This document shows positions 1 through 9,516 of a stretch of 18,716 bases of DNA, piece by piece; position 1 is the first letter of the stretch, and every line of letters begins with the position of its first letter. The translations under genes were made by a program, and so were the position numbers. Under the pieces are notes generated by a model. The model saw only the letters and a list, made by a program, of their open reading frames with translations. It ran no database searches and was not told the DNA's origin. This stretch comes from Circinella minor. Taxonomy: Eukaryota; Mucoromycota; Mucoromycetes; Mucorales; Lichtheimiaceae. The DNA lies in contig JAEPRB010000473.1 of the NCBI GenBank assembly GCA_016758965.1, positions 1 to 18,716 on the forward strand, read 5' to 3'.

Positions 1-140
1 AAAAAAAAAGATAATACTCTTGAATTATTTGATTAAGATAGCTTTATTGGTGCGAATTTTTTTCTGTTTGGTCGTTAAAGTGAGAAGTGATTTCTATGGT
101 TACACAGATTTCCCATTAGCATACCCCGTTATCTGTGGGA
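1..140 (+). repeat. left terminal inverted repeat (~140 bp)
   Basis: Pairs with 4609-4749 in inverted orientation, nearly base for base. It starts with a run of nine A at the window edge and may continue outside. It ends at 'atctgtggga'; beyond that the two arms diverge. Confidence 0.85.
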
Positions 141-1289
141 ATTTAATATTTTCCATGTCTTATATACGTGTAATGTTTAGAGCCAAAAATATATAAAGGG
201 ATAGGTCGATTATATCTATCAATTGATTCCATTTTAATAAGAAAGCTATTGATATATATATTTGGGTGATGTAAAAAATATTAAGAGCGAAATATAAAAA
301 TGGACAGCAAGGAACAAAGGAAATTAAGTAGATAGATAGTAAGTAAATGAAACATAAATTTATATGATACGTAATGGAAATAGAAATACCAAAAAATGAA
401 GTGATGATAAAAATAGGGTGAAAATGAAAAGAATCTTTTAACTATTATTATTTTTGAGTACATATTTTTGCCTCAAAGGCTCAAAGACGACTTTTCCTCA
501 TTCGTAGTTGTGTATAGACTCCAAAAGCTTTTTATCTTTTATATGTTCTACCTGAGTCATCGTTAAGTCAATCATGTTGCCATTGCCTTAAGCGTCTTTC
601 ATATCTTTACGGATTAACATTGTCCTATTCCGGAAGTGAGACTTTGCTGGATAAATGGCATAGGCACTGTGAAGAAAAAAAAATATGACAGTTACAAGAT
701 CCCCCACGACCTCCAATAAAAAGGGACTTAAAAAGTAGCATCTTATTCATTGGTTTCAAGAGTCTCCGTGTGCATTGGTCATGTTTGATGAATGATTGAG
801 CACTTGTAACATACATATACGTATTAAGCGCAGTCTTGTCTGGTTGGCAAAGTATGCTTTGTGATGTTCGCGACACTCAGTTGATAGAGATTTCTGTCTT
901 AGATAAGGTTGTCAAAGCGAACTAAAAATCGTTCATTTTGATGTTCAATAGAGTTGCAATTGTATAAAAACAGAGTCCATTATTGGTCCTACGTACTATC
1001 TACTTTTGAATGTAGTTTTATAATGTACAGCACTGAATTTAATATATTATGGAAAATCTGTAGCAAATTCTATTTGATTCAGAAGCATCAAATATAGCAA
1101 CACTAATTAACAATAATAGAATGTCGTATAATAATGTTTTCTTGGGCAGCATAACTGTTGGTACAATACTTCGAACTACATTTGGCTGGTCGTGGATTAA
1201 GTACATGATGGACATAAAAGTAGTCAGTAAATTTGGTAGAAACTTCTATAGTTGTGTCGCTAGTAACTATATTAATACCTACTCCGTTG
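141..1289. other. AT-rich stretch, no supported gene
   Basis: Lies between the left TIR and the minus-strand LINE 3' end. Only short open frames occur, for example an 83-codon one on the minus strand at 625-876, with no recognisable domain. A T-rich tract ending in CAG on the minus strand near 690 resembles an intron acceptor, but no matching exon chain was found. Confidence 0.5.
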
Positions 1290-1412
1290 AAATTATTTGT
1301 TTTATTAATGACGAAATTAATTGAACACACGCTGATTTCAGCTTATTGCTCTCGTCTGTTTACAAAGAGGGGAACTGAAAAACCTGCAGGACAGCAGGAA
1401 AAAGGTGTAGGT
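1290..1412 (-). repeat. LINE-type 3' UTR copy, minus strand
   Basis: Read on the minus strand (1412 to 1290), this matches 3849-3975 on the plus strand. Both have a CTGCAGG block, TTTTCAGTTC, a GAC/CAGACGAGAGCAA segment, a GCGTGTG(C/T)TC block, then AATTTCGTC and an (A)TTAATAAAA end. In the plus copy the segment directly follows the LINE ORF2 tail, so it is read as the LINE 3' UTR. Its presence here implies a second LINE remnant on the opposite strand, ending near 1290. Confidence 0.65.
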
Positions 1413-1694
1413 GCATCAACAGTAAATGGGGATACAATATAGAAAGTTATTAGTAGGGAACTATTGTAAAAATAAGTGGTAGTACGAGCTACATTATTAA
1501 TATGTAATAAAGTTTCAGGAAAACAAAAAACTCAAAATTTAATTTGTTTAAAGAGTGAGATACTAATAAATATACAATATAAAATAGTGATACTGGGGGA
1601 TATGGTTATAATTGTCGTGGACTTGACATAATGTGATCAAAGTCGGATTGATCGATCCATCCTTTCGAGTTGAAAAAGCGCGCTATTTTAGTAA

Positions 1695-2519
1695 TTAGTG
1701 TAAAAGGCTGTGCTGCGATGGCTCGCAAACATCGTTGGCAGTGCATTGTTTAGAAATAGTCGAACGTTCAGGTTCGGAACACTTTTCGTATTTGGGATCT
1801 TTGAGATTATCTAGGTGAATGGGATCAAAGTTCTTTAGTGTTGGAATGTTAGCTTCTTGGAGCATTGCGTTGATTTGTGGCAGGTAGTGCCGGTGAACTA
1901 GTATACCGATGATATTTCGACCAGGATATGAGATATCCAGAACACGAGAGGTGTTAATCTTTAGACTATGGAATAGCTGACGGATTTCCTGTCGTGTCCT
2001 GCGTTGCAGGCATGGGATGTGTATGTATTCAAATTTGGTTTGATTATGATCGGGAAACTGAAAGAATTTACTGGCTTCTGTGATATTGGTTACACAAGAA
2101 TGTTGTATGCAGGCCGTCTTATTGATTACGTGCTTCCTCTTTTTATTGGGAGGCTGCATAGTTGTTGGACTATGAGAATACGTTGGTACAGGGTGGACCT
2201 TTTTGGGTTGTGCTGGTGGTGTTGCTGCTATTCGTAGTAGTGTCAATGGTTGCTGGTGTTGGTTTCATTTCATGGGAAATGGCTGGAGGTTGCATCTTAA
2301 ATTTAGTTAATGATAAATTTGACCATGGCGGTTTTGAACTTGACAATGTCAATTGTGATGGTGACAAAGTTTTCTCAGGCTGGGTTGACTTGGCTGGTAT
2401 TGGTGGAAGTGATACGGAGAACACGGAATGAGTAGTGAAATGATGGTGTGGTTTGGTGGATCAGACAGTGAGAGCTGCTTCGAGTTCCTTGACTTTAGCT
2501 TGTAAAGTTTCATAAAACC
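1695..2519 (-). pseudogene. LINE ORF1 (gag-like) remnant
   Basis: Read from 2519 down to the TAA at 1695-1697. A short Leu/Glu/Lys helix (YETLQAKVKELEAAL) is followed by an in-frame TGA near 2462. A Pro/Ser/Thr-rich linker runs to about 2170-2240, where the frame must shift. The last open part (to 1695) carries the conserved-looking core 'INTSRVLDISYPGRN' and 'GILVHRHYLPQINAML', then a 'NFDPIHLDNLKDPKY' block. This resembles ORF1 of Mucoromycota LINEs, whose product binds the element RNA. That family link is from memory of the pattern, not a search. One nonsense codon and one frameshift make it non-functional. On the minus strand the copy of the LINE 3' UTR at 1412-1290 follows, with no ORF2 between, so most of the element is missing. 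Confidence 0.6.
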
Positions 2520-2656
2520 GATAATAAGATTTCATATAATTAAATAGAGATAATATTTTATTTTAATAAACTTCAGTCCAATTATTGTTCTTTTGGGTCT
2601 CGTTGACTTTTTAACGTCTCTTTTATTTTATTTATATTTGATTGATATAACAACCA

Positions 2657-3697
2657 TTTACCCCAGATGGATGTATCAATACCAATGCACTTCTTGATCG
2701 GAATATAACTGCAGCAGTCTCAGCAATGAATATTATGGCGTCCATTGGTGTGCGCGCACGATGTCTTGGTAAATTGCTCAGTACTCGTCTTTACCGCCAA
2801 TTTATCAGACCCAAGATGGAGTACGGCCTGGCCATCGCAAAACTTAATAAAGATGATTACAACACTCTCCAAGAAGCACAAAATACCTGCCTTCGAAAAA
2901 TATATGGTATCTGGTACCAAGACTAACCATTCTATGGCCATTATTCACCATCTTGCAAATCTTGAATATATGATTGATCGTGTTACTACCTTACAAGCAA
3001 AGTTTATATCCCGTTCGTATCATATGCCTGATGACGCTTTATTTCCAACCTTATTACCTCATGCTCGCCAAACAAAAGGCCTTCGTTCCTGGACTTCAGT
3101 CATTAGAAAAAATAAAATTTGGAATTCACTAGATGCAATAACCCAATCAGACAGCAATACAGTAACAACAAGTGATATTAAAACCGCCATCAAACAATAT
3201 CTTAAAAGCACACACCTACAACGCTGCCAACGCAAGAACAGTAAATTATTAAAACAATGCCGTCAGCACTTAGGAATTGACCCAATTCTATGGCTACCAA
3301 TGACACCTATAGAACGTAATTTATGTATCTACGTACTACCGCCTTGGTTGGATCACTAATCATCAACAACAACCATGTCATAATTGTCACCAAACAACTC
3401 GGTTATCCAAACAACACTTACTTTCCTGCCATCGTGTTCATGCATTCTAAAAATATTAGCGACCCTATTTCTTTTGTTCTCAATCGACTCCCCAAAACAC
3501 CTCCAACATCACACAAGAAGCGGGTCTATTTGAAAATCATTTGGCCCAAACTCTGCTTCATTCTACATCAACTACACCGTACTTGTCGTTCTGATTATTA
3601 TACTACCCCTTCTACACCAATAAATCAATTTGGACATTCATTAATACAATGGATTGAACCACCACCTGAACCACATGCACCTCCTTTAAATTTATAA
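2657..3697 (+). pseudogene. LINE ORF2 C-terminal remnant (after the RT core)
   Basis: The open part from about 2657 (TPDGCINTNALLDRNITAAV, then 'LLSTRLYRQFIRPKMEYGLA') matches the conserved post-RT region of fungal LINE polyproteins. The coding signal then jumps frame: frame 2 to about 2915, frame 3 to about 3330 (NHSMAIIHHLANLEYMIDR, WLPMTPIERNLCI), frame 1 to about 3451, and frame 2 again to the TAA at 3695-3697 (DPISFVLNRLPK). The frame-1 piece holds the Cys/His zinc-binding motif PCHNCH...SCHRVH expected near the LINE C-terminus. The endonuclease and catalytic RT core are absent, so this is a 5'-truncated copy with three frameshifts. The LINE 3' UTR follows at 3849-3975. Confidence 0.75.
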
Positions 3698-3848
3698 GAA
3701 AAAAAAACCAACAACGTATCGTCATTTCTTCTGACTTGTTTCTTTTCTCTCTCATTTTTGACATTATTCCTTTCCTATTTTCTATTTTAACTTAGTCGAC
3801 CCCTACTTCATTCCCCTCATTGATATCTATGATATGTACTGTCGTTTC

Positions 3849-3975
3849 AATACACCTTTTTCCTGCTGCCCTGCAGGCTTTTCAGTTCCTCTCTTTGTGA
3901 ACTGACGAGAGCAAGAAGCTGAATCAGCGTGTGCTCACTTAATTTCGTCTTTAATAAAATATATCATAATTTCAA
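3849..3975 (+). repeat. LINE-type 3' UTR, plus strand
   Basis: Lies about 150 bases after the stop of the ORF2 tail and matches 1290-1412 in inverted orientation. It contains a small hairpin (CAGTTC, ten-base loop, GAACTG) and ends in TTTAATAAAAT, consistent with a polyadenylation signal or A-rich LINE end. Confidence 0.65.
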
Positions 3976-4608
3976 CGTATCAAATAGTAGATTCTTAATT
4001 GTTGATTCAGATTTACAGGAGGATCAGGTTGTAAAACAAACAGATGTTGGAAAAGTTTTGCTATAGTTCTATAGTGAAACATTTGGCAGTAAATGTTGTT
4101 TTAAGAATTGACGAGCACTCTTCATTTGTCGATCAGAAAATTTGAAAACATTTTAAACGAAGATATGTTGCTGATAAATAATTATAGGTATATTGTAGCC
4201 GGTTTTCAATGCTGTTTCCTATTTATTTTATAACAGAAATTAATCATTCATAACGTCACCTATGGATATCTCGTAGCCTATAATCTAACTAACACGAGGT
4301 GTTTTGATCACGAGTCTATGTCCATTAACAATGCTTCAAATAAAGCCGACAGCATTCTATTTAAAGTTATTGCTTTATGTATCTCATATCTACAATGATG
4401 CAACTGTTTTCTGAAGTATGTGCGAAGAATGCTTAATTCTAATGACAGTATATATATTGCTATATTAAAACCATATTATTATCATTGATAACTTAAAGAA
4501 ACAATTATCGAAATGTCAAATGATCAGATATTTTAATTTTGTTAAGTTTTTATGTTATTAAGACAATTGTGCCGATAAACAATTAACGAGCCAGCGAGAT
4601 AGAAAAGA
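3976..4608. other. AT-rich stretch, nothing recognised
   Basis: Between the plus-strand LINE end and the right TIR. No open frame of note on either strand and no clear similarity to the matching left interval 141-1289. Confidence 0.5.
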
Positions 4609-4749
4609 TCCCACAGATAATGGGGTATGCTAATGGGAAATCTGTGTAACCATAGAAATCACTTCTCACTTTAACGACCAAACAGAAAAAAATTCGCACC
4701 AATAAAGCTATCTTAATCAAATAATTCAAGAGTATTATCTTTTTTTTTT
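4609..4749 (-). repeat. right terminal inverted repeat (~140 bp)
   Basis: Reverse complement of 1-140. It ends in a run of ten T, then G at 4750. Flanking bases to the right give no testable duplication because the left flank is outside the window. Confidence 0.85.
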
Positions 4750-4750
4750 G

Positions 4751-5053
4751 TGGAGAATATTCGAACGAGTTGGTGCTAATGTTCAGTAAAAATTGATATA
4801 TTTTATATTATTTATTTTATTAGAATGCTTTCAATAGTCTAAAATCAATCAAAACGAATATCATTCATAGCTAAGAAGCTATTATTATATACAGAAAAAT
4901 TAAATAAATTGTAGTTTCTTTTGGTGAAATCGTACTGTTAATGTCACAAGAGGATTGGCTATGGCTGTTAGCGCTGTGTCATTGTAACTGGGAATCCGCA
5001 AGAAAAAAATCGCACAGATAGGTAGAGCTACCCAATATTAGCTACACCTTTAT
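4751..5053. other. spacer, nothing recognised
   Basis: AT-rich DNA between the TIR element and the inverted duplicate. No supported ORF on either strand. Confidence 0.5.
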
Positions 5054-5967
5054 GTATTTTGAAGCTACGTATATAATCCTGTATACCCCTTCTACTGGTC
5101 AAAATAGCAAAATATAATGGTAATGGTAAGGTAAAAAAATAAAATAAAAAAAATAAAGGATGTTAAAAGAAGATAATAGATGGTTGCTATTTCAGAAAAA
5201 ATATACTTTTGTTTCATATCCTATAATAAAAATTCAAACGTATTTCGAAAAAAAAAAGTTGTCTATATTTTATTGTAATTATATAAAAAATTACATGTAG
5301 TCTTGGTTTATGATTCAAGCTTTTGAGCATAATAAAAAATAATGAACTTTTATGAAATAAATGTGGGTAAATTATGTAAGTAAATGTACTAAAGAATGAA
5401 AATTATAGATGAGGTGAAATACAATAAGACTTTGAGATATGATGGTGAGAATATGGATGGTGATACAAAATGTGTACAATGTTATGTTAGAAAATTTTTA
5501 TGTGCTGAGTTGTATGTCAAATGTAGAAAAAAAAAGTAGTGTACGTAATATTGATTGTAGTAAAAATAAACGAGTTTATGATTATGATTATGATGATGAT
5601 GATATTTCCGATGAACTTGTTTTATTAGATATCTTTCTCTTTTTTGAAGGATCGGAAAAACGTGTAAAGGATGGTGGGATAGGCAAACCGGTTCATACAA
5701 ATGATATTTCCACTGGTTGTGCGTCCAAATGATCCAATATTTTTTCCATGCTTCTTTTTGTTGTATGGACCATACGAAATAATGCTTCCATCCGTCTCTT
5801 GAAATTTTGTGCGCTTGTTGGAAAACATAAATATTGCCCACGTCTACTAATTCGACATACAATCCCATCAGGGCAGTCCATAATCATAGGTAAAATTTGT
5901 AATCCTAATATAATAAAAAGGTTTGAAAAAAAAGACATTTGTTATAAGATCTCAAAAAAAATACGAG
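5054..5967 (-). repeat. inverted segmental copy of 12478-13437
   Basis: On the minus strand this is collinear with 12478-13437: the 3' half of intron 5, exon 6, and about 570 bases downstream of the stop, including the block 'aaatacgtttgaatttttat' and the end block 'gggattatatacgtag'. Similarity starts at the 'gtattttttttga' of intron 5 (minus strand from about 5967) and ends at 'cttcaaaatac' (about 5054). Many substitutions and small indels show it is not recent. The long poly-T tract of the parent (12999-13020) is absent here. Confidence 0.9.
5588..5904 (-). pseudogene. decayed copy of exon 6 of the 10763-12865 gene
   Basis: Starts at the conserved acceptor (TATTAG then GATTACAAATT, minus strand) and matches residues 432-539 of the parent: GLQILPMIMDCPDGIVCRIS, YLCFPTSAQNFKRRMEALF, LDHLDAQPVEISFV. 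A TGA at 5693-5695 replaces the parent CGA (Arg) just after 'SFV', cutting the C-terminal tail. The frame otherwise stays open through the Ser-rich end to the TAA at 5588-5590. Exons 1-5 and the intron 5 donor are missing, so it cannot be expressed as a full product. The CGA-to-TGA change is a C-to-T transition at a CpG. Confidence 0.85.
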
Positions 5968-6156
5968 GTGTATTTCATAAAAAATTCGTTGGAAATGCTC
6001 GGGGGAGCAAAAGAGCAAGAAAGAGAAGAATAGGTATCTAGCTATCTTAATATCCACTCATGCGGAATGGGAAGAATAAAAGCTATTTTACATGCTGGTT
6101 GGGTTTATGTCTTGTGAAACACCTTGTATCCTATTGTTCTATCAAATAAAACAAAG
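5968..6156. other. spacer, nothing recognised
   Basis: No gene or repeat supported. It ends in AAATAAAACAAAG immediately before the tandem SINE-like units. Confidence 0.4.
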
Positions 6157-6442
6157 ACGCAACGACAGAGAGGGACACAGAAAGCTTCTTGACTAGATCA
6201 AGCACGGTTCCTGGTATCATCCGCCTTCACTTGGACTATTTGACAAAGTATGGAGCCAGTGCCCAAGCCCTTAACAAAAAAAAAATAATAATAAAAAAGA
6301 AAAAAGAAAAGTACGCAACAACAGAGAGGGACACAGAAAGCTTCTTGACTAGATCAAGCACGGTTCCTGGTATCATCCGCCTTCACTTGGACTATTTGAC
6401 AAAGTATGGAGCCAGTGCCCAAGTCCTTAGTAAAAAAAAAAC
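6157..6442 (+). repeat. tandem dimer of a 156-bp SINE-like unit
   Basis: Two copies, 6157-6312 and 6313-6442, share a body of about 118 bases with only a handful of differences (for example CGAC/CAAC, GCCC/GTCC, AAC/AGT). Each body is followed by an A-rich tail (about 38 bases with AAT/AAG interruptions after unit 1, a ten-A run after unit 2). Unit 1 has an A-box-like GACAGAGAGG (6164-6173) and a weak B-box-like GATCAAGCA (6196-6204) about 30 bases later, a spacing that fits a Pol III internal promoter. Body plus A-tail is the layout of a SINE. No tRNA, 5S or 7SL ancestor was recognised. An open frame of 94 codons runs through both units, but it repeats itself because the units do and is not taken as a gene. 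Confidence 0.6.
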
Positions 6443-7260
6443 CAACAGGAGAAGAAACAGAAAACACAGTTAGTAAAATCATGTTTGTTGTAAGTGAAGC
6501 AAACCCATCAACTTGGATGCGTCTTTGCTAGGCAACAGTAAATTCCAATTCGTAAAGATTTTTTTTTTGCCGAAATGATCAACTTTTCGTCATAAAATCC
6601 ATTATATATGCAAAGCCTTTTCTAGCGATTTGTATATATTGCTTGTTAATCAAAGAGCATTATGAATGTAATGATTTTTTGAAAAAAATATTATACACCA
6701 GTGGTAGAGCTATATTTTGCCCAATAATTTTCTTTGTAGGAGAAAGACAGCAACCAAAAGTGCCATCCCCCCATGACTGTGCTTAATTTGACTCCGCTGT
6801 CTTCGGTCATGCATCCCTTACTATCCTGCCGTTCTTCAATAACTACCTATTAATACTTGATAATATGATATAACTGATATTATTCTTATTTATCAGGAAA
6901 CTAATAATGAGCATTTATTTAACCTTCTTTACCTATGTAACTAGTATTTTTGGCCAATGGAAGCACCAGAAATAATACACACACAATATATAAATGTTAC
7001 CTTGACTTTTTATATTGTTACTATTCCAAATATGATTGAGAAATAGTTTATCTTGAAATATACATTTTGTCTTCTTCATCTTTTTTTTAATAGTTATTGT
7101 GGGTATTTTATGGTATTTTATTATTAACATTTATATTATTTTCACTTTTTCTTTAGTAGCCTAAAAAAATATATTGGTTTATAATCAACTTTTGCGTTAT
7201 TTATAATTTTTATTCCAACCCTGTTATACTTTCGTACTCTATATACTACGGGATCAAAAT
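6443..7260. other. AT-rich intergenic stretch, no gene seen
   Basis: Over 800 bases without a supportable ORF; the longest minus frame (6933-7130) is a Lys/Ile-rich translation of AT-rich DNA. Confidence 0.5.
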
Positions 7261-8038
7261 CACTGACAGTTTATACGGATCATCTAGAAAAAGCTATTTT
7301 CTCTGAAAATCTACGAAAAATCTCTAAAAATCTTTGATCTAAAGCTTGTCCTAAAACGTTTATTTTCTAAACTGAATGGTTTATCATGCCTATTTATTTT
7401 GTTCCTGTCATATAAAAATGCATGACGGGCTGGTAAAATGTTATCTATAATAATCACTGATAATCTTTGGTTTCTATTCTGCTGCTGGGTTACAAATAAG
7501 TCTCGCGTTTTCGTGTTTGCAAAAACAAGAGGCCACTGTGTCTCAAGTGTAAATCTTTCTTTTTCCGAGCTTTGCAATTTTCGATGACGATTCCAAAATT
7601 ACCACGTACAAACTTTTACTGTCACATTTGTAAGGGTATTTCTTCAAAACAAAACACGAAAAAGATAACTAACCTAAAAAATGCTTAGCAAACAAAGCAA
7701 AAAAAAAAAAAAAGCAGACAATGGGAACGTGGAAAAAGGAATCTTCATATAAAACGATGGCGACTTGAATCATTGATGGAACACAATAAATATGTAAACT
7801 ACAGAAAATTTTACGTGTGTCTTTTTTTTAAAAGAAAAAAGGTGATGGTTTAGATTCTTTTTTTGTTTGGTTACTGACTCTTTATTACTTTAGTGCCAGT
7901 AATGGAACAATTGTGCTTCCATGGAAACGAATTAGAACATACAGTCAAGTCTTGGTCTTGCCGATATGGATCATACATTTGAATCAAATGCTACTTTCAT
8001 GAAAGCTTGTCAGAACAATGATTTAGATATTAGAGCGA

Positions 8039-8494
8039 ATGAAACAGACGAGCTCGTTGAATGGCCTCAAGCACACGATGGGACATGATAAGAATGTTTG
8101 TGGTACCGATGGGGACAATTATGAAGACCGTTACTATTATGATGATTATTGTTATGATGATCCGGTTGAAGGTACTGAAAACAATGCCGCACCTGTTAAC
8201 AAGAAATTATATACTAAAACTGTTGCGTAGGATGAACTTTCAAGGAATGATTTTGATAATATGGTCAAAATTGTTAATCCATACATTCACGGTACGCATC
8301 AACCACTCTACGCACATAATCAAGCAAAATCACTTTTGGTAAAAGAAGACTATCATGTTCGTTCACCTAAATATGACATATGCTGTAGCGGATGTATAAG
8401 CTATATGCCTTCCAGTAAACGGATACGATGTAAATTTAGATCTTGTAACAAATTACGATTCAAAATCAAAAAATGCAAAAGAATGATGGTGTGA
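8039..8494 (+). pseudogene. transposase-like fragment with CxxxC/CxxxxC zinc motif
   Basis: One frame from 8039 to the TGA at 8492-8494, interrupted by TAG at 8228-8230. The first part is acidic and Asp/Tyr-rich (EDRYYYDDYCYDDPVEG). The second has 'HNQAKSLLVKEDYHVRSPKY', then DICCSGC and CKFRSC followed by NKLRFK. Spacing and context resemble the zinc-binding block 'Y-x-x-C-x-x-G-C ... C..C..RYK' found ahead of the catalytic domain in CACTA/Plavaka-type transposases of fungi. The DDE catalytic part was not found. Single-stop decay and the missing C-terminus mark it as a remnant. An unrelated zinc protein is possible. Confidence 0.45.
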
Positions 8495-8866
8495 ATTAAA
8501 GCCGCATACTTTCATTATACAACTAATTATGACAGTGATGATGCTTCAGTTAGTACTAAAATATCGAAGTATAACGTAAAAAACAAGAAGGACAACAAAA
8601 AAGAGCTAATAACAAGAAGACTGGCAACACAAATGGCAATAATAGAAAAGATAATAACAAAGAGACTGGTAAGAGGTATACGGTAAGACTCTCCAAGAGG
8701 ATGAGAAAATGTAGTAAAAAGGGGAAGTATCAAAACGATAATAGCATATAATCAAAGTTCGTCTGCTAAGAAACGTGTTTCCTCTCAAAAGAAAAAAACC
8801 TATAATACAAATGATAATGCTAAAAAAGCAGCCCGTGATTTGAGATCTTAAAGAAAAAAGTAGCAT
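8495..8866 (+). pseudogene. degenerate Lys/Asn-rich coding remnant
   Basis: Downstream of the zinc-motif fragment, plus-strand frames look coding but shift repeatedly: DSDDASVSTKISKYNVKNKK, then NNKKTGNTNGNNRKDNNKET with LSKRMRKCSKKGKY, then SSAKKRVSSQKKKTYNTNDN with KKAARDLRS and a stop near 8850. This is low-complexity, basic and Asn-rich. It may be the linker of the same protein or non-coding AT-rich DNA. Confidence 0.3.
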
Positions 8867-9130
8867 AGTTAGAGCTTAAAGTAGTAGTACAAATATTTGA
8901 TCTGTGTAGTTTTAGGAGCTATATGATGTGGTATAATAAAAATTTATAAATAAATACAACAATAATGAATTATTTGAAACAATATAACGGCATTATTTGT
9001 CACATTAGATTGATTTATTTCTATTTGTACTATTTATATAATGAAAGCTGCCATATAAATCTATGGAATATCTACTGAAAAAGTCTGGTAAATCTACGAA
9101 AATTCACTTTTTTTCTTCAAATTGCGGTCT

Positions 9131-9196
9131 CTGAAAATCTAGGAAATTGTCAAAATGGTAGATTTAGACAATCAGTCTCATACCATAGATTTTCAG
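9131..9196. repeat. nested palindrome near right element end
   Basis: CTGAAAATCTA (9131-9141) pairs with TAGATTTTCAG (9186-9196), and inside it ATTGTC (9146-9151) pairs with GACAAT (9167-9172). It lies 20 bases inside the presumed right end of the CACTA-like element and its outer arm is the subterminal motif, so it is most simply an inverted pair of binding sites. Confidence 0.6.
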
Positions 9197-9216
9197 TCGC
9201 CTGGAAAACTGTAGTG

Positions 9217-9516
9217 TATAAATATATTTATTATTTATAATATAAATGTACGATATTTTTATTTTTAATTTGTCATGTGTTTTTAGTAAGTTGAATAAGT
9301 TAATTCATTATCATTATACTACCGAACCAAAAAGAAAAATTACTCAAAATGAAACAAAAACGCTGCTTTTTTTAACGCGCATTATGTTAAAAAGTATTAT
9401 TTATGGAAAGGTACAACTTGGAGGGCAGGGTAGTAAGGAAGGATCAATGGCACGACCAAACACAGCAGAATAAAATAAACGACTTTTAGTACTTGCCGAG
9501 ACTAAAGAGTCTGTTT
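9217..9516. other. intergenic stretch, no gene supported
   Basis: A 75-codon plus frame at 9246-9473 has no recognisable feature. On the minus strand, AATAAA directly after the TAA at 9517-9519 could serve as the polyadenylation signal of the neighbouring gene. Confidence 0.35.

Larger units (their letters stand above)
1..4750. mobile_element. TIR-bounded composite element with nested LINE remnants
   Basis: The first ~140 bases reappear as a reverse complement at 4609-4749 with one clear mismatch (C/T in the 'ccccgtt' block) apart from the A-run ends. This gives long terminal inverted repeats about 4.6 kb apart, the structure of a DNA transposon or fold-back element. The left end is cut by the window edge inside an A run, so its true boundary and any target-site duplication cannot be read. 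No transposase was found inside. The interior holds two LINE remnants in opposite orientation and AT-rich DNA without convincing genes. The superfamily cannot be named from this sequence. Alternatively, the outer repeats could be an unrelated inverted duplication. Confidence 0.6.
7261..9216 (+). mobile_element. decayed CACTA-like DNA transposon (candidate)
   Basis: The left end reads CACTGACAGTTTATAC at 7261. The right end, read as reverse complement from 9216, is CACTACAGTTTTCC, an imperfect terminal inverted repeat with the CACTA signature at one end. Subterminal motifs of the form (GA)AAATCTACGAAAA recur inside both ends (7303-7319, around 9090-9105, 9131-9146, and inverted at 9186-9196), like the repeated transposase-binding sites known in CACTA elements. 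The interior carries a broken ORF with a zinc-binding motif. Flanking triplets (aat/tat) match only two of three bases, so the target-site duplication is unproven. The assignment is inference. Confidence 0.4.

Noticed and set aside
625..876. 83-codon minus frame
   Set aside because: No family recognised, no clear exon chain, inside repeat-bounded AT-rich DNA.
1695..3697. Single LINE with a twin-priming type 5' inversion (ORF1 inverted, ORF2 tail direct)
   Set aside because: The orientation fits, but the minus-strand part has its own copy of the 3' UTR at 1290-1412, so two separate oppositely oriented remnants explain it better.
6157..6442. CRISPR-like or satellite array
   Set aside because: Only two units with A-rich tails and no unique spacers; dimeric SINE layout fits better.
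6189..6473. 94-codon ORF as a gene
   Set aside because: Its protein is just the same segment twice because the DNA is a tandem repeat; no start context or domain.
9246..9473. 75-codon plus frame
   Set aside because: No domain or coding-like pattern; lies in an intergenic stretch.
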